Assembly (NCBI GenBank): GCA_015698285.1
Contig: CP048685.1
Location: 2,976,001 to 3,040,000 of the forward strand
Source: Candidatus Nitronauta litoralis
GTDB lineage: Bacteria > Nitrospinota > Nitrospinia > Nitrospinales > Nitrospinaceae
DNA: 64,000 bases
Direction of reading: 5' to 3'
Each line of letters begins with the position of its first letter. Within the stretch, counting starts at the first letter, position 1. The translations under genes were made by a program, and so were the position numbers. Positions 54,005-61,249 of this stretch are shown here, piece by piece. The notes beneath the pieces are model-generated. The model saw only the letters and a list, made by a program, of their open reading frames with translations, made no database searches and was not told the DNA's origin.

Positions 54005-54074
54005 TAGAATTACCTGCCTTCTTCCGAAATGAATGGGGGCGAGAAGTTTTGTTTTGGAAAAGGGGAGGGGATAC

Positions 54075-54242
54075 TCAGGTGATCAACCAGAAAAGAAAAA
54101 TAAGCAGGATGAAGGTCAGGACGACCTGAAGAGCAAAATTAAATGTGGGACCTGTGAACAGGATACCAAAGGTGCACAGGGTGAGAACACCAAATGCGAT
54201 CTTGAGGCGGGTGCCTTGGCTTAATTTGTTTTTTACTGACAT
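54075..54242 (-). CDS. 55-aa two-helix membrane protein
   Basis: Frame ATG 54242-54240 to TGA 54077-54075. It has a basic N-terminus (MSVKNKLSQGTRLK) and two helices (IAFGVLTLCTFGILF and FALQVVLTFILLIFLFWLI). The ATG lies 5 nt after the upstream gene's stop, so translation is probably coupled. The opposite-strand frame here is its shadow. Family not recognised. Confidence 0.6.
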   Translation of the reverse strand: MSVKNKLSQGTRLKIAFGVLTLCTFGILFTGPTFNFALQVVLTFILLIFLFWLIT

Positions 54243-54247
54243 TCAGG

Positions 54248-54778
54248 CTACCGTGCCTGCCATTTGTTTTGCAGCAACTTCCTGATTTCTTCGGCCAGGT
54301 AGATATCTTCGACTTCAGCCATCAGGTCTTTGGTGGTGAACTGATCTGAATCTGTACCCCCAAGAGTTTCAAAGCTCATAGTCAGATCGTCCTGCGGGGA
54401 GTCAAGGCGCGGATAGTTTTCAAGAAATTCCAACACATCCTGTTCCTCGAAAGCATCCCGGATTTCTTCCATAAAATCCCCGGTCAACCGCTCAAGGTGT
54501 TTGATGGCTTCGAGTTGTTCCCTGTAATTGTTCTCAAGGGTCATCATGTAGCCCAACCGGAAATCCTGGTCTTTCTTGGCGAGGGGTTCAACCATAGACC
54601 GATCCTTTTCGCTGTAAAGGAATTGAACCTGACGGCGTGCTTTCTTGAGCTCGCGTAGCAGAGGAGCAAACTTTTCACCCAGAAGATAGGATAAAGCTTC
54701 TTCTATCCCGTACTCGTCGGCGATCTCCTGGGATTCCTTGCACCAGGCTCTGATTTCATGATATTCCGGTGTGCTCAC
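54248..54778 (-). CDS. Hypothetical acidic helical protein, 176 aa
   Basis: A soluble, acidic, largely helical protein (MSTPEYHEIRAW start, residues 20-130 rich in Glu, Arg and Leu heptads). No motif recognised and no signal peptide. It is followed by the 55-aa two-helix gene with five bases between, so the two probably form an operon and may interact at the membrane. Confidence 0.65.
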   Translation of the reverse strand: MSTPEYHEIRAWCKESQEIADEYGIEEALSYLLGEKFAPLLRELKKARRQVQFLYSEKDRSMVEPLAKKDQDFRLGYMMTLENNYREQLEAIKHLERLTGDFMEEIRDAFEEQDVLEFLENYPRLDSPQDDLTMSFETLGGTDSDQFTTKDLMAEVEDIYLAEEIRKLLQNKWQAR

Positions 54779-55237
54779 GTGTCCCCCTACAATTTGAAAA
54801 TCCTTGAAAGTGTTTCTACCTACATTCTCCTGAACCCAAACGAAAAAAGCAATCGAATAATGCGGTTAAACCTATTGAGAAAAGAGGAATTCCAAAAATT
54901 TTTATCTCTTCTGTGGAATCTTTATCGCATTCGACCAAAAAAACCTTGAAAACTGGGTGGATAAATAAATATTAGTTTGAAACTGAATGTTTATTTATTC
55001 CACCGCTCATCAAATTAAAACTCTTCAAGTATTTTTTTAAAAGAAGGATCGTTATAACCAAGACTCTCCGGCTTTCTAAATCATTCCATTCTCAAAGAAC
55101 TCGGTAGCTCTCTTCCGCGCCAGGGGCAAGTCTGGCTGGATTGCTTCGTCGTTAGAGTTTATCTTGAGCTTGGCGAAGGGCTCCTCGTAATGACGCACAC
55201 TTTATTACAAAATAATCCACTTATGCAAAACTCTTTT
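54779..55237. other. 459-bp intergenic region with dispersed repeat
   Basis: No convincing gene. It holds a copy of a dispersed intergenic repeat (55136-55195, listed separately) and the probable promoter of the hypothetical gene to the left. The short plus-strand frame at 54758-54949 has no supporting features. Confidence 0.55.
55136..55195. repeat. Dispersed intergenic repeat, copy A
   Basis: CTGGATTGCTTCGTCG at 55136-55151 and GGCTCCTCGTAATGACG at 55179-55195 match the right arm of copy B (63644-63681) with few differences. This type of CGTCATTGCGAGGAGC-type element is common and degenerate in many bacterial genomes. Confidence 0.6.
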
Positions 55238-56770
55238 TCAAAGAAGCGTCTCTCGGTCCAGTGAACGGTATTGGATTGCTTCGGCAACGTGCATGGATTG
55301 AATGTCTTTTTCACCAGCCAGGTCGGCGATGGTGCGAGCGACTTTTAAAATACGATCGTGCGCACGGGCGCTCAGGCCCAGGCGATCGATAGCGGTCTCC
55401 ATCAGTTTTTTGGATGCGGCATCCAACGCGCACATAGTCTGGAGCTGTTTTGTTGACATATTGGCGTTGCAGAATATTTTTGAATTTCTGAACCGTTCCT
55501 CCTGTACCTGTCGCGCAGTTTCAACACGGGACCGCACGATCTCTGAAGGTTCTCCTGCTTCCTTTGTCGATAGCTCTTTGTAGTTCAGCGTCGGTACTTC
55601 GACATGCAAATCGATACGGTCAAGTAGCGGGCCGGAAATTTTCGACAGATATTTTTTTATCTCCATTAAAGAGCAATGGCATTCCCGTTTGGGATCGGAC
55701 CGGTATCCGCACGGGCAGGGATTCATCGCCGCCACCAGCATGAAGCGTGTTGGGTAGGTGGTCGAGCCGGTCGCCCGCGAGATACAAACCTCCCCGTCTT
55801 CCAGCGGTTGTCTCAGCACTTCCAATACATTGCGTTTGAATTCCGGCAGTTCATCAAGAAATAAAACACCGTTGTGCGCCATGGACACTTCACCCGGAAG
55901 CGGTATCCGTCCACCACCGATCAACCCGGCATCGGAGATCGTGTGATGCGGGGAACGAAACGCACGTTGTGTCAGCAGGCCCACGCCGTTTTTCTGCAAA
56001 CCAAGAATGCTGTAGATTTTGGTGGACTCAATCGCTTCCCCCAGGTTGAGCCGCGGCAGAATGCTGGGCAGGCGTTTGGCCAGCATGGACTTGCCACTAC
56101 CAGGCGGCCCGATGAGTAAAATGTTGTGGCCACCTGCAGCGGCTACTTCCAGTGATCGTTTGACGTGTTGCTGGCCTTTTACATCCGTGAAGTCACAGTC
56201 GTGTGACACATTACGGATGAATTCGTCCGGAGAATGCGGGGGGAAGGGAGGGAAATCTGCCTCTTCATTGATGAAGGCAACTGCTTGAGGAAGAGTGTCC
56301 ATGGCGTAAATGGGGAGATCCTCAACCCAGGCACCTTCGGGTGCATTTTCGCGGGGGAGGATGAGTCCCTCAAGCTTTTCCTTCCGGGCGCAGGTGGCCA
56401 GGCAAAGCGTTCCCTTGATCGGCTTAATCCTTCCATCCAGCGACAGTTCACCGAAAATCATGAACTTGTCCAGGCGTTCCTTGTTGAGCAGCCCTGCGGC
56501 CCCCAGGATGCCGAGGGCAATCGGAAGGTCGTAAGAGGACCCTTCCTTGCGGATATCCGCCGGGGCCAGGTTGACGGTGATCTTTTTCAGCGGGAGATCG
56601 AGGTTGGTATTTTTAAATGCAGCCTGTATCCGGTTGCCGCTTTCCTTGACGGCAGCGTCCGGGAGACCGACAATAGTCATACCGGGAATCCCCGGAGCCA
56701 GGTGGACTTCCACCTCGACCGGGTAACCTTCAATGCCGGAAACGGCTCCACTTTGAATTCGGGCAATCAT
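55238..56770 (-). CDS. ComM/YifB-family Mg-chelatase-like AAA+ ATPase
   Basis: A 510-aa protein. The N-terminal half is the Lon-protease-like domain of the family (GIPGMTIVGLPDAAVKE), followed by the AAA+ core with Walker A (GPPGSGKSMLAKRL, about residues 218-231), Walker B (VLFLDELPEF) and HTISDAGLIGGG. ComM helicases extend recombination branches during natural transformation. Length matches (about 500-515). Confidence 0.92.
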   Translation of the reverse strand: MIARIQSGAVSGIEGYPVEVEVHLAPGIPGMTIVGLPDAAVKESGNRIQAAFKNTNLDLPLKKITVNLAPADIRKEGSSYDLPIALGILGAAGLLNKERLDKFMIFGELSLDGRIKPIKGTLCLATCARKEKLEGLILPRENAPEGAWVEDLPIYAMDTLPQAVAFINEEADFPPFPPHSPDEFIRNVSHDCDFTDVKGQQHVKRSLEVAAAGGHNILLIGPPGSGKSMLAKRLPSILPRLNLGEAIESTKIYSILGLQKNGVGLLTQRAFRSPHHTISDAGLIGGGRIPLPGEVSMAHNGVLFLDELPEFKRNVLEVLRQPLEDGEVCISRATGSTTYPTRFMLVAAMNPCPCGYRSDPKRECHCSLMEIKKYLSKISGPLLDRIDLHVEVPTLNYKELSTKEAGEPSEIVRSRVETARQVQEERFRNSKIFCNANMSTKQLQTMCALDAASKKLMETAIDRLGLSARAHDRILKVARTIADLAGEKDIQSMHVAEAIQYRSLDRETLL

Positions 56771-56868
56771 ATTTGGGTCCGAGATGACAAAAAGGGGATT
56801 ATATCACCTGGATTCGGTATGCCAAAGGAAAGGTGAAGGTCTGTTATTTCTAAATTTCGGGGGGCAAA

Positions 56869-57153
56869 ATGAATAAAACAAATGATTTTGTTGGCCTCAA
56901 TGAATTTGATGATTACGCGAAAAAATTTGGGTGGCTTTACGATAACAGTTGGCCTTTTAAAAACCAAAACTGGGAGTCCTATTTTGGTCCGGGTGAATTC
57001 AGTGGGTACCAGATGCTTCGTCAAACCTCCGGAAAAATGGTGTTAATAAAAATAGCAAAACCTGAGCCTATTGCGGTTTGGTCGGGCCAGGTTTTGACTT
57101 ATTCTGATTTTGACAAAATGATCAGAGAGATAAAATATTTTGCAGAATCTTGA
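56869..57153 (+). CDS. Hypothetical small protein, 94 aa
   Basis: A soluble 94-aa protein, Phe- and Trp-rich (MNKTNDFVGLNEFDDYAKKFGWLYDNSW), with no signal peptide. A G-rich ribosome binding site (GGGGGG) lies just before the ATG. It is a plausible single-domain protein; I do not recognise it. Confidence 0.6.
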   Translation: MNKTNDFVGLNEFDDYAKKFGWLYDNSWPFKNQNWESYFGPGEFSGYQMLRQTSGKMVLIKIAKPEPIAVWSGQVLTYSDFDKMIREIKYFAES

Positions 57154-57257
57154 GCATTAAAAGGCCATCAGGCCCGCATTAAAACCGGTAAGACTATTGA
57201 ATAAATTTCATTTTTTGCCGTTAAGTTACCGATAAACCTTTTTCCTCTCAATATTTA

Positions 57258-58022
57258 ATGAAGGTTTGCACTCAAATTTTATTACTTGGTTTAATGCTCT
57301 TCCCTCCTCAGTACGCATTGGGGAAGTCCATGCATTCCGGTGAGAATAAAAAATATTTTAAACTGAGTGGTCTTGGTTATTCCAAGATGGATTCGGATAT
57401 CGGGCTGGAGCCTCTACCCAACGCCGCGACAGTGATTGCCCTCCCCAACCGGGATCTTTCTTTTGAAACCGGAACAGGATTCACTGCCGCTTTTGGATTT
57501 CAGACCGACAAACACCTCAATACCGAAATTGAGTTCACGGGTCGTTGGGAAAGCCTCGATCAGTTGCACACACCGGCGGGTGATTTTTCGGCTGTTGGGG
57601 ATCTGAGTGCGTTCTCCTTTATGCTGAATATCCCCTGGATGTTTCATAACAGGACACGCTGGACTCCGTATGTCGGTGGGGGACTCGGGATGAACTGGCA
57701 GCGCGGAGAGTTTGGTCCCTTGGCGGATGGCAGTTTGCCGGCTTCCGAGGGAGAGGAGTTGACGGTTGCGTATCAGGTAATCGCCGGGGTGGGTTATGCC
57801 ATTAACCGAAGCTGGGAACTGGTGCTGGGTTATCGCTTTTTCGGGACCATCGACGCCCAACTCGGATTGCTGCAATTGCAGAACAAGAGCCACAATATCG
57901 AATTTGGGGTGCGCTGGTACCTGCCGGAGAAAAGAAAAAAATCTCCCAAGGTAAAGAAGAAACGCAGGCGAAAATCAGTCAGGTCATCCAAGGTAAACAG
58001 GGTGAGAAAAGAGAGGCGTTAG
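57258..58022 (+). CDS. OmpA-like outer-membrane barrel with basic C-terminal tail
   Basis: A 254-aa protein with a signal peptide (MKVCTQILLLGLMLFPPQYALG), then an eight-strand-like barrel (KYFKLSGLGYSKMDSDIG, FGFQTDKHLNTEIEFTGRW, TPYVGGGLGMNW, GVGYAINRSWELVLGYRFFG), typical of porin families. Unusually, the last 30 residues after NIEFGVRWYLPEK are almost all Lys, Arg and Ser. A C-terminal aromatic strand (VRWYL) lies before this tail. The tail is likely periplasmic and may bind peptidoglycan or nucleic acid; it could also be a mis-extension. Confidence 0.75.
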   Translation: MKVCTQILLLGLMLFPPQYALGKSMHSGENKKYFKLSGLGYSKMDSDIGLEPLPNAATVIALPNRDLSFETGTGFTAAFGFQTDKHLNTEIEFTGRWESLDQLHTPAGDFSAVGDLSAFSFMLNIPWMFHNRTRWTPYVGGGLGMNWQRGEFGPLADGSLPASEGEELTVAYQVIAGVGYAINRSWELVLGYRFFGTIDAQLGLLQLQNKSHNIEFGVRWYLPEKRKKSPKVKKKRRRKSVRSSKVNRVRKERR

Positions 58023-58070
58023 TTAATTGAGAGCTAAAAGCCTCCATTGGAAACATGAAAACCACAGTAA

Positions 58071-58100
58071 GTCATTCTGAGCGAAGCGAAGAATCTCGCC
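58071..58100. repeat. Dispersed intergenic repeat, copy C (short)
   Basis: GTCATTCTGAGCGAAGCGAAGAATCTCGCC is a short copy of the widespread GTCATTCTGAGCGAAGCGAAGAATCT-type element. It is intergenic and has no coding potential. Confidence 0.55.
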
Positions 58101-58168
58101 TTGGACCTTAGTTTTTTGGGTTATGCAAACCCCTCTTCTCTAAGGGACGAAGCAGACGGTTTCCAGTT

Positions 58169-58606
58169 CTAATAATAACCGGGCAACCCCATCCCAAATC
58201 TCCCTAAATACTCTCCGGTATAAGCATCTATGAAAATGCATACACCTCCATCGAGGACTAATCGATTTTTGGGAGAATAAGAAATTGCCCAATAAGTCCT
58301 GTTAGATAGATGATTTAAAAAATCAAAGAACTCACTCAATGCTTTTTTCTCATTTTCAGTAGTTTTTTCATTGTTTAGTAGATTTATTTCTTGTTTCGAG
58401 GGAAGGCAATCACACCATGGGTCAGAAGCAATTTGAGTTTTGATGGTTTTGTCCTTGTGATTCCAGTTTTCTTTTTCCAAAAATTTGTTTGATAAATTGA
58501 TTGCTCTTTTTTCAGAAATTATTGTTTGAAGGGATTCAGTATGGACGATGTCAGGAAGGAAAATTAAAAGGAATAAGAAAAGTGCAAACTCTAAATTTGG
58601 AAATTT
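58169..58606 (-). CDS. Hypothetical secreted protein, start uncertain
   Basis: The well-supported part starts at TTG 58480 (103 aa). The open frame continues upstream to a stop at 58609-58607 and there encodes a signal-like helix (LEFALFLFLLIFLPDIVHT) but contains no ATG, GTG or TTG. The C-terminal part is DGGVCIFIDAYTGEYLGRF, which looks like a PepSY-like or lipocalin-like end. Either the gene starts at an unusual codon, or it has lost its start by mutation. Function unknown. Confidence 0.45.
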   Translation of the reverse strand, partial: KFPNLEFALFLFLLIFLPDIVHTESLQTIISEKRAINLSNKFLEKENWNHKDKTIKTQIASDPWCDCLPSKQEINLLNNEKTTENEKKALSEFFDFLNHLSNRTYWAISYSPKNRLVLDGGVCIFIDAYTGEYLGRFGMGLPGYY

Positions 58607-58637
58607 TTATTTGATTGTAAATTTCACTGGTCAGTTG

Positions 58638-59474
58638 TCAAAAATTAAATAGATCTTTTTTCTTCTCATCGGCAGTTGTTTCGTCTTCACTTGCATCGGT
58701 TTTGTCTGCGGGAGTCTCGATGTCTCCGATCACTTCTTCTTTGTCAGGTTTTCTCAGGCTTCTTTCAAACTTGCGTTCCTGTTTGCGTGCTTTCCGCTCG
58801 TCCTTTTTGATTGCTCTTAAGTTCGTTTTTGCCAGTTTGATCCTGGGGTCCAGCTTCAGGACTTTCTTATATTCTTTTTTTGCGGCCGGAAAATTCTTGA
58901 AGACATAAAAATAGAGATGCCCCAGGCTGATATGAGCTTTCAGGTCTTCCGGCTCTAACCCAATGGCCGTTTTAAAATTTTCAGTCGCCGCTTGATACTC
59001 TTTCTGAATCAGATTAACCGTGCCCAGGTTGGTATGGGCTCCGTGAAGTGTGGGGTCCAGCCGGATGGCTTCGTTGTATTCTGCTTTTGCTGCATCGAGT
59101 TTTTTTTGTTCGTTGTAAAGTAACCCAAGATTGAAATGACCGAGAGCGTGATCCGGGTCGAGTTCAAGTGTTTTTACAAACTGATTTTCAGCCAGCTCTT
59201 TCTGTCCCTGCTCAAATAAAAAGACACCCAGATAAAAGTGGGCTTGTGTTTCGTTCTGGTTTAGAAGTCTCCAGGTGGCTGCAGCAGTTCCTGTAGAAAC
59301 GGAACTATGTACAAAGGAAAGATGTTCCAGGTACTTGTGCTCATCAAAGTCGATGAGGGCTTGGGTGATTTCCCATTTTGGATCGGACTCGGCCAGGGCA
59401 GGGTGAGGTGTGAGAACGGGAGAGAGCAGAGCCGCGGACAAAACAATGCCTATTGTTACCTGTTTTCGATTCAT
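58638..59474 (-). CDS. Secreted TPR protein
   Basis: The start is set at ATG 59474, preceded by GGGAGGGG (278 aa). A signal peptide (MNRKQVTIGIVLSAALLSPVLTPHPALA) is followed by about four tetratricopeptide repeats (residues 70-210; ALGHFNLGLLYNEQKKLDAA, AHTNLGTVNLIQKEYQAA, AHISLGHLYFYVFKNFPAA) and a charged Lys/Arg/Glu-rich tail. TPR arrays mediate protein contacts; here in the periplasm. No further role visible. Confidence 0.85.
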   Translation of the reverse strand: MNRKQVTIGIVLSAALLSPVLTPHPALAESDPKWEITQALIDFDEHKYLEHLSFVHSSVSTGTAAATWRLLNQNETQAHFYLGVFLFEQGQKELAENQFVKTLELDPDHALGHFNLGLLYNEQKKLDAAKAEYNEAIRLDPTLHGAHTNLGTVNLIQKEYQAATENFKTAIGLEPEDLKAHISLGHLYFYVFKNFPAAKKEYKKVLKLDPRIKLAKTNLRAIKKDERKARKQERKFERSLRKPDKEEVIGDIETPADKTDASEDETTADEKKKDLFNF

Positions 59475-59575
59475 TTCCCCTCCCAAGGAAAAAATGAAAC
59501 TCCCTTGAGTTTACCTCAAAAATTGTGGCCAGGAAAACAGGTAAAATGAAATAAAATCAGGGTCCGCAGTTGCAA

Positions 59576-59606
59576 GTGAAACTCCTTATGGAATAATGAG
59601 TTTCAC
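59576..59606. promoter_or_regulatory. Perfect inverted repeat, possible operator
   Basis: GTGAAACTC (59576-59584) and GAGTTTCAC (59598-59606) are perfect 9-bp inverted half-sites with a 13-nt spacer. They lie between the divergent TPR gene and the aldo/keto reductase gene, so one regulator could act on both. A hairpin in the transcript is the alternative. Confidence 0.4.
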
Positions 59607-59651
59607 GCGGATTTCCTTGAATTTTGAAGTAAATGTACAGGAGTTGGGCTT

Positions 59652-60635
59652 TTGAATAGACGCAAGTTTGGAAGCGATGGCCCCGAGGTCGGCGAGGTCG
59701 GATTGGGGGCCTGGCAGTTGGGTGGTGACTGGAAAAAGGTTGACGACCCGACTGCTGAATCCATTTTGAAAACTGCCATGGCTGAAGGTGTCAACTTTAT
59801 CGATACCGCGGATGTTTATGGTCAGGGGTTGAGTGAAGAACGGATTGGAAGGTTTCTAAAGAAACAAAAAGTCTTACCGTTTGTTGCTACCAAGCTGGGG
59901 CGCTTTCCTGATCCAGGTGGTGATGCCAACTACACACGTGAAAATTTCAGAAAATTCACCGAAGCCTCGCTTTCAAGACTTGGTATTGAAGCGCTCGATC
60001 TCACTCAACTACATTGCCTTCCATTTGAGACTTTGAAAGAAGGCGGAGTGTTTGAGTGGCTGCGTGAGTTAAAGAAGGAAGGTAAAATAAAACGTTTTGG
60101 TGCCAGTGTGGAGTCCGTGGAAGAAGCGTTGTTTTGCCTTGAGCAGGAGGGGGTGGAATCGCTTCAAATCATTTTTAATCTATTCAGGCAGAAACCGGTT
60201 ACGGAATTGTTTGAGCAGGCCCTTGAAAAAAAGGTCGCGATCATTGTCAGGCTCCCACTTGCTTCCGGCGTATTGTCGGGAAAGATGAAAGCGGATCAGA
60301 GTTTTGCAGAAGAAGATCACCGCAATTACAATGCGAACGGTGAGTGTTTTAATGTTGGGGAGACCTTCGCCGGAATTCCATTTGAAAAAGCGGTTGAGCT
60401 TGCAGATGGCCTGAAAAAAATTGTTCCAGACGGAATGTCTCTTTCCCAGATGGCGCAACGCTATATACTGGACTTCGACGCAGTTTCCGTGATCATCCCT
60501 GGTGCCCGCAGACCGGAACAGGTGCAGGAAAACGTTTCGGCCTCAAGAATGCCAAAACTTGGAACACGAATGCACCTGGATCTTCACAAATATTATTTGA
60601 GGGAAGTTGCGGATCATATTCGAGGCCCGTATTAG
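59652..60635 (+). CDS. Aldo/keto reductase
   Basis: A 327-aa TIM-barrel oxidoreductase, NADPH-linked. Catalytic tetrad: Asp and Tyr in DTADVYGQGLSEERIG (about residues 52-59), Lys in VATKLGRF and His in TQLHCLPF. Cofactor-binding end SVIIPGARRPEQVQENVSA is typical. It starts at TTG with an AGGAG site and is followed by a pentapeptide gene 8 nt later, so they share an operon. Substrate unknown. Confidence 0.9.
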   Translation: MNRRKFGSDGPEVGEVGLGAWQLGGDWKKVDDPTAESILKTAMAEGVNFIDTADVYGQGLSEERIGRFLKKQKVLPFVATKLGRFPDPGGDANYTRENFRKFTEASLSRLGIEALDLTQLHCLPFETLKEGGVFEWLRELKKEGKIKRFGASVESVEEALFCLEQEGVESLQIIFNLFRQKPVTELFEQALEKKVAIIVRLPLASGVLSGKMKADQSFAEEDHRNYNANGECFNVGETFAGIPFEKAVELADGLKKIVPDGMSLSQMAQRYILDFDAVSVIIPGARRPEQVQENVSASRMPKLGTRMHLDLHKYYLREVADHIRGPY

Positions 60636-60643
60636 GAGGAAGT

Positions 60644-61063
60644 GTGCTTGAAAAAGCTCTTGAAGATCATGCTCTGTGGTTTAAGACCAAGGGCCGTGAA
60701 GGCAAACGCGCTGTGCTTCGTGGAGTCGATTTATCCTGTGCTGTATTGACCGGGGCTACCCTGGTTGAAGCAGATTTAATCGGTGCCATTTTTGATGAAG
60801 CCAATCTTGAGAAGGCTGATTTTCGCGGTGCTTTTCTGAACGAGGCTTCTTTCAAAAATGCACGTATGAAAGGCGCTAACCTGGAAGAGGCCGATCTCAA
60901 CTGGGGCAGCCTGAATGGGGCCGACCTCACTGATGCCTTGATGGGAGGTACCTATCTTCAGGGCAGTGACCTTCGGGATGTCACTGGACTCACCCGCTCA
61001 CAGTTGGAAGAAGCCTACACCGACGACCAGACCCGTCTTCCGGAATCCATTTCAGAGTCGTGA
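60644..61063 (+). CDS. Pentapeptide-repeat protein
   Basis: A 139-aa protein with about 17 tandem A(D/N)LXX repeats (residues 25-115) forming a right-handed quadrilateral helix. The start is GTG with AGGAGGA before it. Such proteins can mimic DNA and protect gyrase, or have unknown structural roles. It lies 8 nt after the aldo/keto reductase. Confidence 0.85.
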   Translation: MLEKALEDHALWFKTKGREGKRAVLRGVDLSCAVLTGATLVEADLIGAIFDEANLEKADFRGAFLNEASFKNARMKGANLEEADLNWGSLNGADLTDALMGGTYLQGSDLRDVTGLTRSQLEEAYTDDQTRLPESISES

Positions 61064-61096
61064 ACGAGGCCCCCAACGGTGCCAATCTGAATCCTT

Positions 61097-61125
61097 TTGT
61101 GGAGATGCCGCTAAATTAGTATAGA
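61097..61125 (+). promoter_or_regulatory. Possible promoter of the ATP-grasp/FMN fusion gene
   Basis: TTGTGG (61097-61102) and TATAGA (61120-61125) are spaced 17 nt apart, about 125 bp upstream of the gene. The -35 match is weak. Confidence 0.3.
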
Positions 61126-61249
61126 ATAAGGCTTTGAAGCTTTTCGCCTGCGCCTCTTGCGCTCAAGGTATTCCCCGGATCCGCCGATAATAGTAGGAAC
61201 AGGCGTTGTCCTAATCCCGCCGTAAATTTCAATCTCTTGCGGAGAGCCT

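Noticed and set aside
54033-54224. 63-aa plus-strand frame
   Set aside because: It is the antisense shadow of the 55-aa two-helix gene, with no ribosome binding site.
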